Source: CAZBBC01 sp964489835 (GTDB lineage Bacteria; Calditrichota; Calditrichia; JAJRVZ01). Taken from it: a stretch of DNA of 64,000 bases. Under the pieces are notes generated by a model, which did not search any database, was not told the DNA's origin, and was given only the letters and a program-made list of their open reading frames with translations. Of this stretch, positions 44,027 to 52,899 are shown piece after piece. Where the stretch lies: positions 53,621-117,620 of the forward strand of contig CAZBBC010000002.1 of the NCBI GenBank assembly GCA_964489835.1. The letters are read 5' to 3'. The translations under genes were made by a program, and so were the position numbers. Within the stretch, counting starts at the first letter, position 1; each line of letters starts with the position of its first letter.

Positions 44027-45568
44027 ATGAATAAATGGTCAAAATTTATTAGCCTGATTTTAATGTTATGGGTTGTTCCCTGTGCATATTCTCAAACAAA
44101 TGACATTAAAAAGGGCATAATGTTCTCAGATCTGCCCCTTTTAAAACAAAGGGCCGTTATTGATCGGGTGGCACCACCTGAAATCGCTGAATGGGATGCA
44201 CCCTATTCAACACCGATGTATTATTTACTTTGTAAAGGCTATCAGGACGGCGTAGGGTCAATGAGCGGGAAGGGAAATTTAATCCTCGACCGAAACCGGC
44301 CTGACTGGCAGGAAGAACTAATGAAAGATTGGGTGGATCTGGGCCTGACATCCACCCATTTTCTCACTTATCCCAGTCAATGGGAAAAAGCCTCCACCAT
44401 AGAAGCCATTGAGGATTATTTTCGCCTGAGCGAAAAATATGGGATGAAGATCGGAATTAGGCTCGGTGGGGATCAATCCTTTGGTGGACTCGAAGCCAGT
44501 GGTTGGGATCTGCACCCCAATAATCCCAACAACCGGTTTAATGATTACGTCAATTGGACCAAACGCGTGGCCACTAAAGGTAGGGGACGGGTGAGGTATT
44601 ATGTCCTTGGTGATGAATTAAATCTTGGTGGTTGGGAAGCACCTACCGGTGAGGCCGGTAGAACCGAAGGCCATCGTGTAGATGAAGATAAAAAATGGAC
44701 ACCGGAAATATATATGCGTGTGTTCCCCAAATTAGCTGAGGCAATTAAGACAATTGATCCTGAGGTGAAAATATCCATGTTTGGTATGGGTGGTCTGGAT
44801 TGGGATTATATTGACGGTTTGTTCAAACTGGGCTATGCAAAATATGCCGATGGTGTTGCGGCAAATATTGGCAATAAATCCGCAGAAGAAATCCGGGATT
44901 TTGTACAAAAGGTTACCAATGAAGCTCCGGATTTTAAGTTCTATTCCAACGGTGTCGGCTATGTGCGGGCAAAAAATACCAATTTCTATCCAACCAATAC
45001 GAGGGGTACATATGATGATGAAGAGCAAGGGATAGAAGTAGCCAAAATTATGTTCCGGGGTTTTGATGCCGGCTGGGCCAGTACGCCTTACTATATCGTT
45101 GTGCGCCAGTGGCAACTGGCGGACGGCACATTTGCCCCCCACTGGTATGGGCTGATGGGGTTTACGGATCTTGTATTGGACGCCTATGACAACCTGACCT
45201 TTAAACACTATCCGGCCTGGTATTCTTTTCAAACGATTTCACATATATTTTATAGTAGGAGTAAAACAAAACCGGCCCCCTTTGACATTAAAATGAGTGA
45301 GCACGTGGATTTCTCCAGGATTTATGTGCGCAATAATTATGAATGTCTGCTCGTTCTTTGGAATAATGAGAAGAATATAGAATCTGTCAGCATTATGTTG
45401 CCGACCCAAAAATACCTGTATCCCGTTAAAGTATCCTTATTTAACTATCGCAAATTAGCCGATGTGTCTTATCAGCTGCAGGGAGAAAATGAGCTGGTAA
45501 TGAAGAATGTAAGAATCGGAAATGCACCCGTAATCATCCGCCTGGTTTCTGAAAAGTTTGTCAATTAA
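44027..45568 (+). CDS. Secreted putative (beta/alpha)8 glycosidase, unassigned family
   Basis: 513 residues from ATG 44027, one base after the previous stop; an upstream extension in the same frame overlaps the neighbour and has no signal. MNKWSKFISLILMLWVVPCAYSQ is a signal peptide. The middle suggests a TIM barrel: ADYFRLSEKYGMKIGIRLGG-like strand turns, RVRYYVLGDELNLGGW with a candidate acid/base Glu near 205, KISMFGMGGLDWDYIDG, FKFYSNGVGYV, and GWASTPYYIVVRQWQL. The last about 100 residues look like a beta-sandwich typical of clan GH-A enzymes (ECLLVLWNNEKNIESVS). I cannot assign a CAZy family. Probably a partner of the cotranscribed BNR propeller, acting outside the cell. Confidence 0.6.
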   Translation: MNKWSKFISLILMLWVVPCAYSQTNDIKKGIMFSDLPLLKQRAVIDRVAPPEIAEWDAPYSTPMYYLLCKGYQDGVGSMSGKGNLILDRNRPDWQEELMKDWVDLGLTSTHFLTYPSQWEKASTIEAIEDYFRLSEKYGMKIGIRLGGDQSFGGLEASGWDLHPNNPNNRFNDYVNWTKRVATKGRGRVRYYVLGDELNLGGWEAPTGEAGRTEGHRVDEDKKWTPEIYMRVFPKLAEAIKTIDPEVKISMFGMGGLDWDYIDGLFKLGYAKYADGVAANIGNKSAEEIRDFVQKVTNEAPDFKFYSNGVGYVRAKNTNFYPTNTRGTYDDEEQGIEVAKIMFRGFDAGWASTPYYIVVRQWQLADGTFAPHWYGLMGFTDLVLDAYDNLTFKHYPAWYSFQTISHIFYSRSKTKPAPFDIKMSEHVDFSRIYVRNNYECLLVLWNNEKNIESVSIMLPTQKYLYPVKVSLFNYRKLADVSYQLQGENELVMKNVRIGNAPVIIRLVSEKFVN

Positions 45569-45607
45569 GTACATTAACTATTTAGAATAAAATCTATAAA
45601 TGACAAA

Positions 45608-45835
45608 ATTTCTCTGAAAGAGAAATATATTAAAGCACAGGGCAACGCCCTGTGAAGACGAGAATCAGTTGAAATATAAATTCCCTGAAAGGGAATTATA
45701 ATAGTCCCAATCATTACAGAAATATTAAATGACCCAAAGAAATATTCAACCCTTTCAGGGTTGATTGAATTTTTGGATTACATTTTCCCAGGGCGCTGCC
45801 CTGGGCTCATATATTATTCCCCTGCTGGGGAATAA
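45608..45835. repeat. Six consecutive hairpins in 228 bases
   Basis: ATTTCTCT-GAA-AGAGAAAT (45608), CACAGGGC-AAC-GCCCTGTG (45636), AATTCCCT-GAA-AGGGAATT (45679), CAACCCT-TTC-AGGGTTG (45747), CCCAGGGC-GCT-GCCCTGGG (45787) and TTATTCCCC-TGCT-GGGGAATAA (45814). Five of six have three-base loops. The first three and last three are roughly mirror related: GAA to TTC, AGGGC cores opposite each other. The rest of the 381-base gap has only the binding site GGAGAAAAGGAG of the next gene. Confidence 0.88.
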
Positions 45836-45949
45836 GTTTTCGTTATCAAGTTTACGGTATAATAGTATAATGATCTAACAGGAGGTATATAATTTATTAA
45901 GAAATAAAAAATTTCTAACACTACCGTTGGAGAAAAGGAGATTAAATAA

Positions 45950-46924
45950 ATGAAAATAATAAAAACGGTAAGTCTTGTATTAATTATATTGTTCGTATAT
46001 GCTTGTGAGGGTAATAAAAAGGGTCCCCCCGAAGCGCCGCAGGGATATCCTGCGATTATCTTACTAAAAGCAGCCCATGTTGTCGGATTGGTGAATCTGG
46101 TTGATACAAAACCGGCTGTTCCGGCTGATCTAAACGAGTTCAAAGATATCACCTATAAGCAAATTGGTAATTATACCCTTAAAATGGACATATATCAGCC
46201 AAAAAATCTGGAAAAACCCCGGCCGGTTTTAATTTTTATCCACGGAGGTGGTTGGCGGAAAGGTAAAAAAGAAGATTACCTCCTATATCTGATTGACTTT
46301 GCGCAAAAGGGATATGTAACCGCAAGCATTTCGTACAGACTTCTGCCGGATGCGCACTATCCCGCCGCTGTGGAAGATGTCAAATGTGCCGTCCGTTGGA
46401 TCCGCTCCCATGCCGATGATTATCTTATCGATCCGAATAAGATCGCCGTTATTGGCGGATCTGCCGGTGGTCATCTGGCGATGATGATTGGCTATTCTTC
46501 CGATGTACCCGGGCTGGATGGAGAATGTGGTGCAGATACTGTTAGCAGCCGCGTACAGGCCGTCGTTAATCTCTACGGACCAACCGATCTGACCACGGCA
46601 TATGCCCGTACGCATAAAACGACTACAAGTTTTTTGGGGCAGCCTTATGATTCTATTCCACAGATCTATGAACAGGCCTCGCCATCTGCACATATAACAG
46701 CAGATGATCCGCCGACATTGATTTTTCATGGAACATTAGACGAACTGGTTCCGGTCAGCCAGTCTGATTCATTGCAAAAAAGATTGGAACGAGCCGGTGT
46801 TATCAACGAATATCATCGACTAAAATGGTGGCCTCATACCATGGATCTGGCAGTATCTGTTAATGAATATTGTCAGTATTATATGAATGCTTTTTTCGAA
46901 AAGTATGTTCCGATTGCAAACTAA
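45950..46924 (+). CDS. Alpha/beta-hydrolase esterase lipoprotein
   Basis: 324 residues, ATG after AAAGGAG. Lipoprotein signal with VYACEGN (Cys about 22). HGGGW (oxyanion loop, in LIFIHGGGWRKGK), the elbow GGSAGGHLA (nucleophile Ser about 171), then DELVPVSQ with the Asp and WWPHTMD with the His complete a serine esterase triad of the BD-FAE / hormone-sensitive-lipase-like type. Such enzymes remove acetyl, feruloyl or similar groups from plant polysaccharides. Surface or periplasmic lipoprotein. Length is typical. Fits a role of de-esterifying the glycan before the glycosidases act. Confidence 0.88.
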   Translation: MKIIKTVSLVLIILFVYACEGNKKGPPEAPQGYPAIILLKAAHVVGLVNLVDTKPAVPADLNEFKDITYKQIGNYTLKMDIYQPKNLEKPRPVLIFIHGGGWRKGKKEDYLLYLIDFAQKGYVTASISYRLLPDAHYPAAVEDVKCAVRWIRSHADDYLIDPNKIAVIGGSAGGHLAMMIGYSSDVPGLDGECGADTVSSRVQAVVNLYGPTDLTTAYARTHKTTTSFLGQPYDSIPQIYEQASPSAHITADDPPTLIFHGTLDELVPVSQSDSLQKRLERAGVINEYHRLKWWPHTMDLAVSVNEYCQYYMNAFFEKYVPIAN

Positions 46925-46942
46925 ATGTCTATCCTGATTTAT

Positions 46943-47020
46943 TACCCACCCCGTCTCGCTACGCTCGACACCCCTCCCTGTCCGGCGAAGCCGGACAAGG
47001 AGGGGCCCGGGAGAGGGTTA
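46943..47020 (+). repeat. Hairpin repeat, left copy of an inverted pair
   Basis: Begins CCCACCCCGTCTCGCTACG, then CCCCTCCCTGTCCGGC-GAA-GCCGGACAAGGAGGGG (46971-47005, 16-base stem with one mismatch and a GAA loop). The right copy at 50988-51065 is its reverse complement with a different inner stem. The two enclose the 1272-residue gene. Confidence 0.85.
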
Positions 47021-47109
47021 AAATCTTTTTCTTTGTTTGCAGCCTTGTGCTGCGCTATGAATAGACCAGGCGGTATGATATATTTTACAAATAAATATTT
47101 GGAGTAATA

Positions 47110-50100
47110 ATGCATAAAAAATATCTCCACAACCTGTTCTTCTTATTTCTTCTATCGATATTTGCTGGATATTCCTTTGCTCAGATATCCTATTTAGAAT
47201 ACTATCCTGCTATAAACGGTTCCGTTAATCATTGGTTGCTACTCGGACCCTTTTCGAACTCGGCGGAAGGGACAGTAGGTATTAGCGAACATGGGGACGG
47301 TTGTTATGGCTATAATACTGATCTGTTGATGGCGTGTGGCGGAGAAAATTCTATCTCACCTTATACCGGCCAAATAATCCATAAAAAATATTCATGGAAA
47401 TTACTGTTAGGTTCCTCGGAATGGATTGATTTAAACAGTTACTATGAGAAAAATGACGATGTGGTTGCCTACGCCTATGTTATCCTGAACACTGATGCAG
47501 AGATGACGGTAAAATTGGGTTTAAGCCACAATGATGGTTTAAAAATTTTTCTTAACGGCGAACAGGTTTATGAAAACCATACTGCGCAGCTTGTGCTCAA
47601 TTCTATAACATTAATTGCCCACTTAAAAAAGGGAAATAACCGGCTGCTCCTAAAGGTAGATGAAAAAACCGGGGGCTGGGGTTTTGGTCTATCCCTTAAA
47701 ACTGTCAATGATAAAGAAGTCAGAGGATTAAAAATAAAGATTCCCGTTTTAAATGATCAGACGGAATGGCAGGCACAGCTTTTTGAAAACAGCCGTTTGA
47801 AAGATTCCGAACCGGCCATCAATGAACCCCTGTTTTTAAATTTTTCCACCGGGGGAATATCGTTGCCGAAATCTGTCAATCTACCGCTATTATTTTTGGA
47901 TAGTGAGGGGAAGGTGATACAAAAACATATTGTATCTTTGGGAGATACCCTACGACAGAGCTATACGCTCTCGTTTAATACACAAAAGTCGAATGGTAAA
48001 ATTATGATTGAAGGACATCCGCATATACAACCGATTTCTTTAACAATGGTTAACAAAAAGGTATATAAAAAGGATCCCGATCAGAATATCGGGCAACGTC
48101 CCTACGAGATGGGAAACCAGTCCGGCTATGATAAACCGTTAATTGATTTTGAAGATTTGAAAGGTTGGTGGATTCATTCGCAAAAAGGGGCTTCGGCACG
48201 CCTGTATCAGTCAAGGGTTCAGCAAATGGATGGAGATTATGTGGCCAGGGTTGAATATAAGGGTGAGGATAGAGCCAGCTCTTTCGAATTCGGTCCGCCT
48301 GAACCCGTTCTCATACCAACAAATGCTGATAATCTGGGGATCTGGATTTATGGAAATAACTGGGGGTGGATGCCTGATCTGGCTACACCGAGTGTTGCTG
48401 TAAATATCATTTTGGTGAATGCTACCGGTGAAGAGCAATCTCTTTTTATGGGAAATGTAAATTGGAAAGAGTGGTTCCTGAAATGGCGACATTTTGCCCG
48501 CTCTGATGAGAATCTATATTTTAAGAGTATCCGTGTTGATGGGGGTGCTAATAAAGAAAATCGCTTGTTATTTTTTGATTCTATTAATTTCGACCGTGAG
48601 CGATGGGAGCCTCTTAATCTTAAACCACTTCCCGACATGGTTCCATTTTTAACTACTAAAGAAACGATGATACCGGTACCTGAAGATTCTGTCGTCGTAT
48701 CAAGCCAATGGGATGGTCAAAGGTTTATCGCTCGCTTTGTGCAAAAGGAAAAAAATATTACCTATTCGTATTCTCCGGAAAGCGGGACGTTAAAAGATAT
48801 TCGAATTGCCTCGGATTCAGGGCAAAAAATTGAGCCGTTTATTGACGGGGATATTGCCTTTGTCACCTTGGAGTCAAATGATACAAATGGTTTCGAACGA
48901 CGCGTTCTCGATAGCGTTGAAAAATTGAATGGTGGTGTCCTTTATCATTGGAATTATATCAAAGGTAATCTAAAAATCCCTTATTCCATTGCCATAGCCG
49001 CTCGTTATAATTCTCTGATCATCGATATTGCCGTACAATCGGAACAAGCCGGTGAATTAAATTTCGGTTATTTAAAAAGCAATAAATCCGTAAAATTAGT
49101 ACGCGTGCCGATGCTCACCTATGGCGGTCCCGATCCTCAAGTGGTATGCAGCGGTAATCTTTTTATCTTTGCCCTCATCGATCATTACTATACCCATGCG
49201 TCAATGCTTTTTGCGCGCAATAAAAGGTTATCCGAAACAGATATTGTCTTTAATGGCGGAAGCCGTTATATACCGAAGACAGATGGTCACAGGAATCCTC
49301 TGAAAGAGCGTATCATTCTTTCCGTTAGTTCCAATTTTCACGATGTTTTACCTACAATCCCTCACAATCCCTCCCCAATGGGGAGAATAACTCGTAGTCG
49401 TTTGTGGAAAGAGAATTGGGGAATGTCGCCCGATAAAGAAACACATGAGAAATTTTATCAGGGCTTAAAAGTTTTACGGGATTACGGCGTTTCGCAATTC
49501 ATTGTTCGTCATCATGAAGAAACCTGGCGTGATGGTGGTGAATCTTTTACACTCCGACTACGTGCGGCTCCCAAAAAAGGCGGGGATAAATCTCTGATGG
49601 ACTATGTCAAACGTGTCAAAGATCTGGGGTTCATCTGCGGTCTGTATAATAATTATATTGATTTTGCACCGGTCAACGCAAACTGGTCTCCGGATCGCGT
49701 GGCCCGTAATTCTAATAAAGATTTTGTTGATGCCTGGCCGAGGTGTTATACCCTGAAACCTTATTTGGCGCAGGTATTTGAAGCAGAATATTCACCAAAG
49801 ATTCATCAAAAATATGGCTCGAATACCGTTTATTGCGACGTACATACCGCTGTAACACCATGGGCAAGAGTGGATTTTGACGACCGCGTTCCCGAAGCCG
49901 GTATGTTAAGGGCACAGCATAAAGCCTATTCCATTTTGTTAAATAATGAAAAGAAGGCTTATGAAGGACCGGTGTTTAGCGAAGGGTTATTCCATTGGTT
50001 TTATGCCGGATTAACCGATGGTAATTATGGGCAATTGAAGGATTCCGATCCAGATAAAGTTCCGGCCCTGGTGGATTTTGACCTGCTGCATATTCATCCT

Positions 50101-50928
50101 CTCGAAGTAGATATCGGGATGGGCAACCCCGGAATGTTTTACCACAGCGGGATTGAGGCTAAAGAACGAAACAGCCGAAGCCGTAAATTTGACCGTTTTA
50201 TAACCACAACCATCGCTTATGGTCATAATGGATATCTTATTGATATGCCTATTGTTAATAATTTAAATGATAAGGAGGTTACCAGTAGCTGGGGGATTCC
50301 AGCGATCATGAAATCGTATTATATGATGCAGCAATTGCAATCACGTTATGCGCTGGTGAAAGTGGGAAAAATTTCCTATTACGATGGCAACCAATGGCTA
50401 AATACCAGTGATGCCATTCGTAATGACAGCTATAAACGTGGTCAAATCAAAACTAAGTATGAGAATGATCTGCTAACCGTTGTAAATCTTAATGAAATGA
50501 AAAACCTAACCGTTGAAATGGAAGGGTTTAAAATTCTGCTTCCACCCAATAGTTACGTCGCACAGGGAGAGAATTTTTTTGAAATGTCAGCCTTGATGGA
50601 TGGACGGAGGATAGATTTAGTTTTTTCTCCGGAATATCTATATGCAGATGGGCGAGATAAACTTTTAAAAACAGATAAAATATCAGTTACGAACAGCGCG
50701 GTGGTAGTGAAGGATAAAGGCTCTGTGTGGATTATCCCCATTGATGAAACGGAGCAGGTTGCTTTCCTTTTAGGGGAAATGGGTTTAAATAAAAAGGTTA
50801 AGGTTATGGGATGTGATCGGAACGGAAAAATCCTTACGGGTAAAGTCGATTATTATGTATCCGATGGTTGGTTAACCGTAAATTTATCCAGCAGTTTCTT
50901 TAAATATAAAATTGTGGAAGATGTTTAA
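47110..50928 (+). CDS. Large secreted putative glycoside hydrolase, unassigned
   Basis: 1272 residues. Signal peptide to YSFAQ. N-terminal part (about 30-190) resembles a PA14- or carbohydrate-binding-like sandwich (NHWLLLGPFSN, LGLSHNDGLKIFLNGEQVY, KKGNNRLLLKVDE). About 340-500 is another sandwich (DFEDLKGWWIHSQKGASARL). A barrel-like region at about 740-1080 has DYGVSQFIVRHHEETWRDGG, YVKRVKDLGFICGLYNNYID, NTVYCDVHTAVTPW and GPVFSEGLFHWFYAGLTDG. The Asp in YCDVH and Glu in FSEGL, about 48 residues apart, are candidate catalytic residues, a pattern reminiscent of GH101/GH129-type alpha-N-acetylgalactosaminidases and of DUF5696 proteins; this is a weak resemblance. A palindrome insert at 49371-49385 lies in frame just before the barrel. 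Flanked by an inverted repeat pair. Function unknown. Confidence 0.55.
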   Translation: MHKKYLHNLFFLFLLSIFAGYSFAQISYLEYYPAINGSVNHWLLLGPFSNSAEGTVGISEHGDGCYGYNTDLLMACGGENSISPYTGQIIHKKYSWKLLLGSSEWIDLNSYYEKNDDVVAYAYVILNTDAEMTVKLGLSHNDGLKIFLNGEQVYENHTAQLVLNSITLIAHLKKGNNRLLLKVDEKTGGWGFGLSLKTVNDKEVRGLKIKIPVLNDQTEWQAQLFENSRLKDSEPAINEPLFLNFSTGGISLPKSVNLPLLFLDSEGKVIQKHIVSLGDTLRQSYTLSFNTQKSNGKIMIEGHPHIQPISLTMVNKKVYKKDPDQNIGQRPYEMGNQSGYDKPLIDFEDLKGWWIHSQKGASARLYQSRVQQMDGDYVARVEYKGEDRASSFEFGPPEPVLIPTNADNLGIWIYGNNWGWMPDLATPSVAVNIILVNATGEEQSLFMGNVNWKEWFLKWRHFARSDENLYFKSIRVDGGANKENRLLFFDSINFDRERWEPLNLKPLPDMVPFLTTKETMIPVPEDSVVVSSQWDGQRFIARFVQKEKNITYSYSPESGTLKDIRIASDSGQKIEPFIDGDIAFVTLESNDTNGFERRVLDSVEKLNGGVLYHWNYIKGNLKIPYSIAIAARYNSLIIDIAVQSEQAGELNFGYLKSNKSVKLVRVPMLTYGGPDPQVVCSGNLFIFALIDHYYTHASMLFARNKRLSETDIVFNGGSRYIPKTDGHRNPLKERIILSVSSNFHDVLPTIPHNPSPMGRITRSRLWKENWGMSPDKETHEKFYQGLKVLRDYGVSQFIVRHHEETWRDGGESFTLRLRAAPKKGGDKSLMDYVKRVKDLGFICGLYNNYIDFAPVNANWSPDRVARNSNKDFVDAWPRCYTLKPYLAQVFEAEYSPKIHQKYGSNTVYCDVHTAVTPWARVDFDDRVPEAGMLRAQHKAYSILLNNEKKAYEGPVFSEGLFHWFYAGLTDGNYGQLKDSDPDKVPALVDFDLLHIHPLEVDIGMGNPGMFYHSGIEAKERNSRSRKFDRFITTTIAYGHNGYLIDMPIVNNLNDKEVTSSWGIPAIMKSYYMMQQLQSRYALVKVGKISYYDGNQWLNTSDAIRNDSYKRGQIKTKYENDLLTVVNLNEMKNLTVEMEGFKILLPPNSYVAQGENFFEMSALMDGRRIDLVFSPEYLYADGRDKLLKTDKISVTNSAVVVKDKGSVWIIPIDETEQVAFLLGEMGLNKKVKVMGCDRNGKILTGKVDYYVSDGWLTVNLSSSFFKYKIVEDV
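49371..49385. repeat. In-frame palindrome inside the large hydrolase gene
   Basis: CTCCCC-AAT-GGGGAG is a perfect six-base stem with a three-base loop, preceded by two CAATCCCTC units. It encodes part of PHNPSPMGRITRS, a linker with no aromatic or hydrophobic pattern between beta-rich and barrel regions, and looks like an insertion of the same hairpin family that fills the gaps. Confidence 0.55.
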
Positions 50929-50987
50929 ATTAGACAGGAATATTCATAGCATCCCGGTGATTCGGGACAAACAAAAGAATTAAATAC

Positions 50988-51065
50988 TTACCCTCCCCCA
51001 TCCCCTCCCTGTCAGGCTTTGCCTGACAGGGAGGGGTGTCGAGCGTAGCGAGACGGGGTGGGTCA
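50988..51065 (-). repeat. Hairpin repeat, right copy of the inverted pair
   Basis: CCCCTCCCTGTCAGGC-TTT-GCCTGACAGGGAGGGG (51002-51036) is a perfect 16-base stem with a TTT loop. The flank TGTCGAGCGTAGCGAGACGG is the reverse complement of the left copy at 46943. In the stem, C/G pairs of the left copy are replaced by A/T pairs on both strands, so pairing is kept. Confidence 0.88.
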
Positions 51066-51144
51066 TTATTACTAATTCCATGTTGGAAGATCATTTCTGG
51101 ATGACATTAAGAAGCAGGATTAGAATTAGCCTGGAGAATATAAT

Positions 51145-52626
51145 ATGACGATTAAATTTCTGTATTTTTTTATTTCACCTATTTTGCTCATCTCCCTCTT
51201 TTCATGTAGGGAGAAGGTACCACCACCGGAACCTTACGGTGCTCTGCCCAGTTCCCGCCAATTGGTCTGGCAGGAGATGGAATTCACCGGTTTTCTTCAT
51301 TTTACAACCAATACGTTTACGGATAAAGAATGGGGTTACGGTGATGAATCACCCGATATTTTTAATCCGACCGCCTTTGACGCAGAGCAAATTGCCCGTA
51401 CGGCAAAAATGGCGGGCATGAAGGGCCTGATCCTCACCTGTAAACATCACGATGGTTTTTGTCTGTGGCCCAGCAAATATACCAAACACTCGGTTAAATA
51501 CAGCTCATGGCAAAATGGAAAAGGCGATATTGTCCGTGATATTTCAGAGGCTTGCCAGCGTCATAGTCTGAAATTCGGCGTGTATCTCTCCCCCTGGGAC
51601 CGTAATCATGCCGGCTATGGGGAAAAGGCCTATGTAGATTACTACCGTAATCAATTAAGGGAACTCTTGACAAATTATGGACCGGTTTTTGAGGTCTGGT
51701 GGGATGGTGCCAATGGAGGTGATGGATATTACGGGGGTGCCCGGGAAACACGAACGATTGACCGTTCAACCTATTATGGTTGGGATGAGACGGCAAAGAT
51801 CGTCCGAGAGCTGCAGCCTGAAGCGGTTATTTTTTCAGATGCCGGACCGGATATACGCTGGGTTGGCAATGAAAAAGGCTTTGCCGGCGATCCCTGCTGG
51901 CAAACCTATTCACCTACACCTCGGGAAGGAGAAACCAAAGCCGGACCAGGTACAGCTAAGTATCAGGAAGCGACGAATGGTCATCGGGATGGTAAATACT
52001 GGCTGCCGGCCGAAGCCTGTGTTTCTATCCGTCCCGGATGGTTCTGGCATGAAAACCAAAATGACCGCGTAAGAAGTCCCGATAATCTTCTTGGCCTCTA
52101 CTATTCCACGATTGGCCGCGGTGCTACATTGCTTCTTAATCTACCACCGGACCGCCGGGGATTGATTCATGAAAATGATATCCGCTCCTTAAAGGAATTC
52201 CGTCGCATACTCGATGCGACTTTTGCAACCGATTATACCTTTGGCACAGACATCACGGTAAGTCATTTGCGCGGTCAGAGCAAAAATTTCTCGGCCGCCA
52301 ATCTGACCGATCAGGACAGACAGACTTATTGGAGCACCGATGATAGTGTAACAAATGCTGATGTTGTGGTTACACTAAAGAAACCAACAACAATTAATGT
52401 TGTACTTCTACGAGAATATTTGCCATTAGGTCAACGAATTTCTAACTGGGCAGTGGATCGATGGGAAAATGGTCAGTGGATCGGATTTGCAGCAGGAGAG
52501 TCGATAGGGTCCTGCCGTTTGTGGCGAGGGACACCGGTAGTGAGTAAAAAAATCCGCCTTCGCCTATCCGGACCCGTCTGCCCGGCACTCAGTGAATTTG
52601 GTCTCTATGCTGAACCAGTCTTGTAG
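51145..52626 (+). CDS. GH29 alpha-L-fucosidase lipoprotein
   Basis: 493 residues, ATG after GGAGAATATA. Lipoprotein signal ending SLFSCREK. GH29 marks: EFTGFLHFTTNTFTDKEWGYG, GMKGLILTCKHHDGFCLWPS, GVYLSPWDRN and FEVWWDGANG, whose Asp (about 188) is the nucleophile. The motif set, with HHDGFCLWPS and LNLPPDRRGL, fits the plant-like GH29 branch that prefers alpha-1,3/1,4-fucosyl branches over nitrophenyl fucoside. C-terminal about 360-493 is an F5/8 type C-like sandwich (DRQTYWSTDDSVTNADVVV). Retaining exo-enzyme acting outside the inner membrane; removes fucose branches from the polymer. Confidence 0.93.
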   Translation: MTIKFLYFFISPILLISLFSCREKVPPPEPYGALPSSRQLVWQEMEFTGFLHFTTNTFTDKEWGYGDESPDIFNPTAFDAEQIARTAKMAGMKGLILTCKHHDGFCLWPSKYTKHSVKYSSWQNGKGDIVRDISEACQRHSLKFGVYLSPWDRNHAGYGEKAYVDYYRNQLRELLTNYGPVFEVWWDGANGGDGYYGGARETRTIDRSTYYGWDETAKIVRELQPEAVIFSDAGPDIRWVGNEKGFAGDPCWQTYSPTPREGETKAGPGTAKYQEATNGHRDGKYWLPAEACVSIRPGWFWHENQNDRVRSPDNLLGLYYSTIGRGATLLLNLPPDRRGLIHENDIRSLKEFRRILDATFATDYTFGTDITVSHLRGQSKNFSAANLTDQDRQTYWSTDDSVTNADVVVTLKKPTTINVVLLREYLPLGQRISNWAVDRWENGQWIGFAAGESIGSCRLWRGTPVVSKKIRLRLSGPVCPALSEFGLYAEPVL

Positions 52627-52899
52627 TAAGAACTAAAAGAGAGCGCCAACTACGAGGTTAATAATCTAATTCGTTCTAACGGTATGAAAGGGAAAATATT
52701 GATTATCTAAAAAGTATAATCTTTATGATATTAACAATAAAGACATCTAAATTTAAGAGTCAATCACTTTTATTCGTTGGTTATATAAGAATGGATAAGG
52801 AGTTCCTAAATTATTGAGAGTTTTCCGAACTGCCTGATTATTCTTCAGGAATATTTTATTGAGAGATACATGTAAAGATAAATAAAAAGGAGTTGTTAA

